From SZUA-254 sp964596065 (GTDB taxonomy: Bacteria > Bacteroidota > Ignavibacteria > UBA10030 > SZUA-254), in the NCBI GenBank assembly GCA_964596065.1, contig CAZQSM010000049.1:1-17705 (forward strand): a stretch of DNA of 17,705 nt, given 5' to 3'. How positions within the stretch are numbered: position 1 is the first letter of the stretch; every line of letters begins with the position of its first letter. The position numbers were made by a program, and so were the translations under genes. A model generated the notes under the pieces. The model made no database searches. It worked only from the letters and a program-made list of their open reading frames with translations, and had not been told where the DNA came from. Below, in pieces: positions 14,547 through 17,705 of this stretch.

Positions 14547-16135
14547 CCGGCGGCCTGCGGAGCATCGCGCCACTGATCCGTGCCGATTTCCTGGAGCGGG
14601 TCCGGGGATACGGCTTTTTCGTGACGATGCTGGGGGGGATCTACCTGGGCTACGCCGTCAACGCCGGATACATCGTCCTCCTCCTGGGGAATTACCGCGG
14701 GTCGTACAACTCCGCGTGGGTCGGGACGATGGTCGCGCTCTCCTCGGCAATTTTCATCTCCCTGGTCGGCTTTTACGTCGTGAAGAATTCCATCTCCCGC
14801 GACCGGACGACCCGCGTCGGGCAGATCCTCGCAGCGACGCCTCTCGGAAAGTTTCCGTACCTCCTCGCGAAAACGACCAGCAATTTTCTCGTCCTGGCGT
14901 CGATCGTGGCGATCCAGGTGGGGGCCGCGATCCTGTTTCAGCTCCTCGGCGGCGAAGGCCCGGGCATCGACCCGGTCGCGCTCCTCCTCCCCTTCGCGCT
15001 GATCACGCTCCCGGCCCTCGCCCTCGTCTCCGCGCTCGCCGTCCTGTTCGAAAGCGTCCGGTGGCTCGCCGGTGGTTTCGGCAACGTGGTCTACTTCTTC
15101 CTCGTCAACGCGATGCTCACGGTCCCCCTGGCGACGGGGGTCCAGGAGCTGGATTTCCTCTTCGTCGGGGGGGTCGAGCAGAGCATGCACGAGGGGGCGC
15201 TCGCCGCCTACCCCGGGTTCAAGGGCGGGTTCCAGCTGCACGCGGGCCCGCGCGAATTCGCCGCCGGAGATTCAGGCGCATTGAACATATTCGAATGGGG
15301 CGGCATTCGCTGGAGCCCGGCGATGGTGATGCGGCGGCTCTCCTGGGTGTTGTACGCGTTCCTCCTCACGCTGCTGGCGGTCCCGTTGTTCGACCGCTTC
15401 GACGAGGCCGCGGCCGGGAGAACGAAACGGAGACGGAGGCACACCGATCCGGAGGAGGCATCGGGGGTATCGGCCGCGGCGCCCCGGCGAAGAAGCACCT
15501 CCACGGTGATCATCGACGCCCTCACGGGCGTCCGGCTGTCGTCGAGAACCGGGAGGATGCTGATCGCCGAACTCCGGTTGATGCTCAAGGGGGTGCACAC
15601 GATCTGGTACCTCGGCGCCGCCGGATTCATCATCGCCGGGGTCGCGTCGCCGGTCGACGTCGTCAGGCAGGCCCTTCTGCCGGTCACGTGGCTCTGGCCG
15701 GTGCTGCTCTGGTCAAAAATGGGGATGCGCGAGGCGTACTTCGGAACCGCCCAGTTGATCTTTTCCTCCCCCGGGGTCAGGGCCCGGCAGATGCTCGCGG
15801 TGTGGGGCGCGGGCGTGGCCGTCGCGATCGTCACGGCTTCAGGCGCGGCGTTTACCCTGCTCGTGTCGGGGGAATGGGTGGCGCTGTGGGGGTTGGCGGT
15901 GGGGTGCGTCTTCATACCCTCGCTCGCGCTCGCGTTCGGCGTGTGGAGCACGAGCAGCAAACTTTTCGAGGCGGCCTATACGATCTGGTGGTATCTCGGG
16001 CCGATGAACGCCGTACCGGCGCTCGATTTTACGGGAATGTCCTCGACCATCGCGGGGTCGGGGGTGTACCTTCTCCTCGCGGGCGGCTTTCTTGCCGCGG
16101 GGTACGCCGGGAGGATGCGGCAGGCGGCGGCTTGA
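14543..16135 (+). CDS. ABC-2 type exporter permease, 530 aa
   Basis: A protein of 530 residues with about ten to twelve hydrophobic helices in two halves, separated by a charged linker near 290-320 (KRRRRHTDPEEASG). After the first helix comes a loop VVKNSISRDRTTRVGQILAATPLGKFPYLLAK, cut here by eye into a block that resembles the large permeases of the COG1277 / multi-copper-enzyme-maturation type. Start ATG 14543 overlaps the ATPase stop by 4 nt (ATGA); the frame is open to 14360, but that part shadows the ATPase. Together they would form an exporter or membrane remodelling system of unknown substrate. It may be a fused double permease, since single ABC-2 permeases are usually about half this length. 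It ends 43 nt before the convergent antiporter gene. Confidence 0.87.
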   Translation: MTGGLRSIAPLIRADFLERVRGYGFFVTMLGGIYLGYAVNAGYIVLLLGNYRGSYNSAWVGTMVALSSAIFISLVGFYVVKNSISRDRTTRVGQILAATPLGKFPYLLAKTTSNFLVLASIVAIQVGAAILFQLLGGEGPGIDPVALLLPFALITLPALALVSALAVLFESVRWLAGGFGNVVYFFLVNAMLTVPLATGVQELDFLFVGGVEQSMHEGALAAYPGFKGGFQLHAGPREFAAGDSGALNIFEWGGIRWSPAMVMRRLSWVLYAFLLTLLAVPLFDRFDEAAAGRTKRRRRHTDPEEASGVSAAAPRRRSTSTVIIDALTGVRLSSRTGRMLIAELRLMLKGVHTIWYLGAAGFIIAGVASPVDVVRQALLPVTWLWPVLLWSKMGMREAYFGTAQLIFSSPGVRARQMLAVWGAGVAVAIVTASGAAFTLLVSGEWVALWGLAVGCVFIPSLALAFGVWSTSSKLFEAAYTIWWYLGPMNAVPALDFTGMSSTIAGSGVYLLLAGGFLAAGYAGRMRQAAA

Positions 16136-16178
16136 CCCCGCCAGTCGTGCGCCCGCCACCCGACCCCTGATGCCGGCC

Positions 16179-17705
16179 CTACCCCGCCCGCAGCACCGAT
16201 CCGGGCGCCGGCTCCACCTTCTTCCCGAACACGAAGAGGAACCCGACGAGAAGGAGCGAGCCGGCGGCGATCGATGCCCACGGAGACAGCCCGTAGGCGG
16301 TCGGGATGTCGCCGACGAGCATCCCGACGACCGCGGCGAGGACCGCGTAGGGAAGCTGCGTACGGACGTGGTCGACGTGGTCGCACGCCGAGGCCATCGA
16401 ACTCAGGATCGTCGTGTCGGAAATCGGCGAACAGTGGTCGCCGAACACCGAGCCGGCGAGCACGGAGCTGATGACGCCGTGGAGGATGATCTGCTGGTTG
16501 AGCGCGTCGAGCCCAGCCGCCACCGACAGGGAATGGCCGAGCGTGATGACGAGCGGCATCATGATGGCCATCGTTCCCCAGCTCGTGCCGGTCGCGAAAC
16601 TGATGATCGCGGCGATCAGGAACGTCAGCACGGGCAACCAGTGGGGTTCGATGGCCCCGCGCATCACCTGCACGAGGTAGTCGGCGGTATGGAGTTCCGC
16701 CGTCACCGACCCGATCGACCAGGCGAGGATGAGGATGAGCATCGCGAGCAGCATCGACTGCACCCCGTTGAACCACGCGTCGAGGGCCTCCGTCGCCTTC
16801 ATGATCCCCTGGCCCACGGTGAGCCCGATCGCGACGATGCAACCGGAAAGTGACGCCCAGAGCAGGGCGGCGTACGAATCAGACTTGCTGATGATCAACC
16901 CGACGCCGTAGTCGGTGATCCCGGCGGCGGAGAGGGCCTCCGTCCCGGTCTTATAGAGCCCGAAGAGCCCCACGAGCAGGATCGTGACGATCGGGAGCAG
17001 GCCGTTGTACCAGCGGGCCTTGACGTCCGCCGTTCCACTCGCCTCCCCCCTGCCGGCCTCCCCGCCCGCGGCGTGGGCGGGATCGCCCGCCGGATGCGAC
17101 CCCTCGCGCGTGACCGCTCCCGTCGTCCGGGCGCGCCGCTCGGCCTCGAGCATCGGGCCGAAATCGCGCCCCATCCAACCCACGAGGAACACAAGGATCA
17201 GGGTGAAGATCGGGTAAAAGCGGAAGGGGATCGTCTGGAGGAAGACCGAATAGGCGTCCTCCGGGGAACCGATCATCTTGAGCCCCTGCTCGATCAGCCC
17301 CACCTCGTAGCCGATCCACGTCGAGATGATCATGATGCTGGCGACCGTCGCCGCCCCGGCGTCCACGATGAACGACAGTTTTTCGCGCGACACCCTGAGC
17401 TTGTCGGTGATCGGCCGCATCAGGTTCCCGCGAACGAGGACGTTGGCGTAGTCGTCGAAGAAGATGACGAACGCCATTCCGAGCGCCGCGAGCTGCCCCC
17501 CCCGGGCGGTCTTCGCGTATCGCGTGATCAGGTTGGCGATGCCGGTCGTGCCGCCGTTTTTCGATATGACCCCCACCATCCCGCCGAAGAGCATGCTGAA
17601 GATGATGATCTGGATGTGGCTCGTCTCCGAAAGCCCCTTGATGATGAAATAATCGATCACCCGGAAGATCCCGCCGATCACGTCATAGTCGAAATAGAAC
17701 ACCGC
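16179..17705 (-). CDS. nhaC: NhaC-family Na+/H+ antiporter (5' end outside window)
   Basis: At least 508 residues, open through the right edge, so the N-terminus is missing; the GTG at 17702 is only the first possible start in view. The protein has many membrane helices and family blocks MLFGGMVGVISKNGG, FFDDYANVLVRGNLMRP, GTSWGTMAIMMPLV and GDHCSPISDTTILSS, the last two carrying Asp and His/Ser residues conserved in this ion transporter family. It exchanges protons for Na+ or, in some relatives, couples amino-acid or organic-acid antiport (malate/lactate), so the substrate is not certain. A hydrophilic Gly/Ala/Glu-rich loop encoded near 17020-17150 separates the halves. The C-terminus is FGKKVEPAPGSVLRAG. 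It converges with the permease gene; no terminator is evident between them. Confidence 0.9.
   Translation of the reverse strand, partial: AVFYFDYDVIGGIFRVIDYFIIKGLSETSHIQIIIFSMLFGGMVGVISKNGGTTGIANLITRYAKTARGGQLAALGMAFVIFFDDYANVLVRGNLMRPITDKLRVSREKLSFIVDAGAATVASIMIISTWIGYEVGLIEQGLKMIGSPEDAYSVFLQTIPFRFYPIFTLILVFLVGWMGRDFGPMLEAERRARTTGAVTREGSHPAGDPAHAAGGEAGRGEASGTADVKARWYNGLLPIVTILLVGLFGLYKTGTEALSAAGITDYGVGLIISKSDSYAALLWASLSGCIVAIGLTVGQGIMKATEALDAWFNGVQSMLLAMLILILAWSIGSVTAELHTADYLVQVMRGAIEPHWLPVLTFLIAAIISFATGTSWGTMAIMMPLVITLGHSLSVAAGLDALNQQIILHGVISSVLAGSVFGDHCSPISDTTILSSMASACDHVDHVRTQLPYAVLAAVVGMLVGDIPTAYGLSPWASIAAGSLLLVGFLFVFGKKVEPAPGSVLRAG

Noticed and set aside
13519..16135. CydDC-type exporter for cytochrome bd assembly
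   Set aside because: CydC and CydD are each fused membrane-plus-ATPase proteins; here a separate ATPase and an ABC-2 type permease are present.

Overview
This is a high-GC bacterial window. A signal-peptide beta-barrel protein points to a Gram-negative cell envelope. Many genes lack an obvious Shine-Dalgarno sequence, while a few have strong ones. Weak Shine-Dalgarno use would fit the Bacteroidota/Ignavibacteriota (FCB) side of the tree, but nothing here fixes the phylum. The run of Ns shows that this is a scaffolded draft assembly.

Left part (1-6153). After the tail of one unidentified forward gene, seven genes run on the minus strand. In transcription order they are phosphosulfolactate synthase (comA), phosphosulfolactate phosphatase (comB), an ATP-grasp carboxylate ligase, a Mug/TDG-family uracil-DNA-glycosylase-like protein with an altered catalytic motif, a membrane-anchored SEC-C protein carrying three His-rich repeats, the GTPase YchF, and a small outer-membrane beta-barrel protein. 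The first three genes are tightly packed, with a 10-nt gap and an 8-nt overlap. They look like one pathway: PEP plus sulfite to phosphosulfolactate to sulfolactate, possibly followed by conjugation to an amine. No later coenzyme M genes are visible.

Middle part (6154-9105). This stretch reads AT-richer than its flanks. It holds a long leader with a good sigma70-type promoter and a hairpin, one large multi-spanning membrane protein with C-terminal TPRs, and a 461-nt non-coding stretch with hairpins and the possible relic of a small membrane protein. A tRNA-Arg(ACG) closes it. A stand-alone CheY-like receiver gene starts 19 nt after the tRNA.

Right part (9594-17705). On the minus strand lie an HD-domain phosphohydrolase, a 41-aa single-span membrane protein that automatic calling would miss (strong RBS, textbook terminator), a 118-aa signal-anchor protein of unknown role, and cydAB for a short-Q-loop cytochrome bd oxidase, ending in its own terminator. 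Divergent from cydA is a two-gene ABC-2 type exporter (ATPase and 530-aa permease). The ATPase gene is interrupted by 100 Ns flanked by identical 55-bp sequences; merging these restores a perfect 290-codon ORF, so the break is an assembly artefact. The window ends inside an NhaC-family Na+/H+ antiporter gene on the minus strand.

Most genes are ordinary housekeeping or envelope functions. The best candidates for something not yet described are the comA-comB-ATP-grasp cassette, the SEC-C/HGHYHD repeat protein, and the Mug-like protein with a substituted active-site motif.
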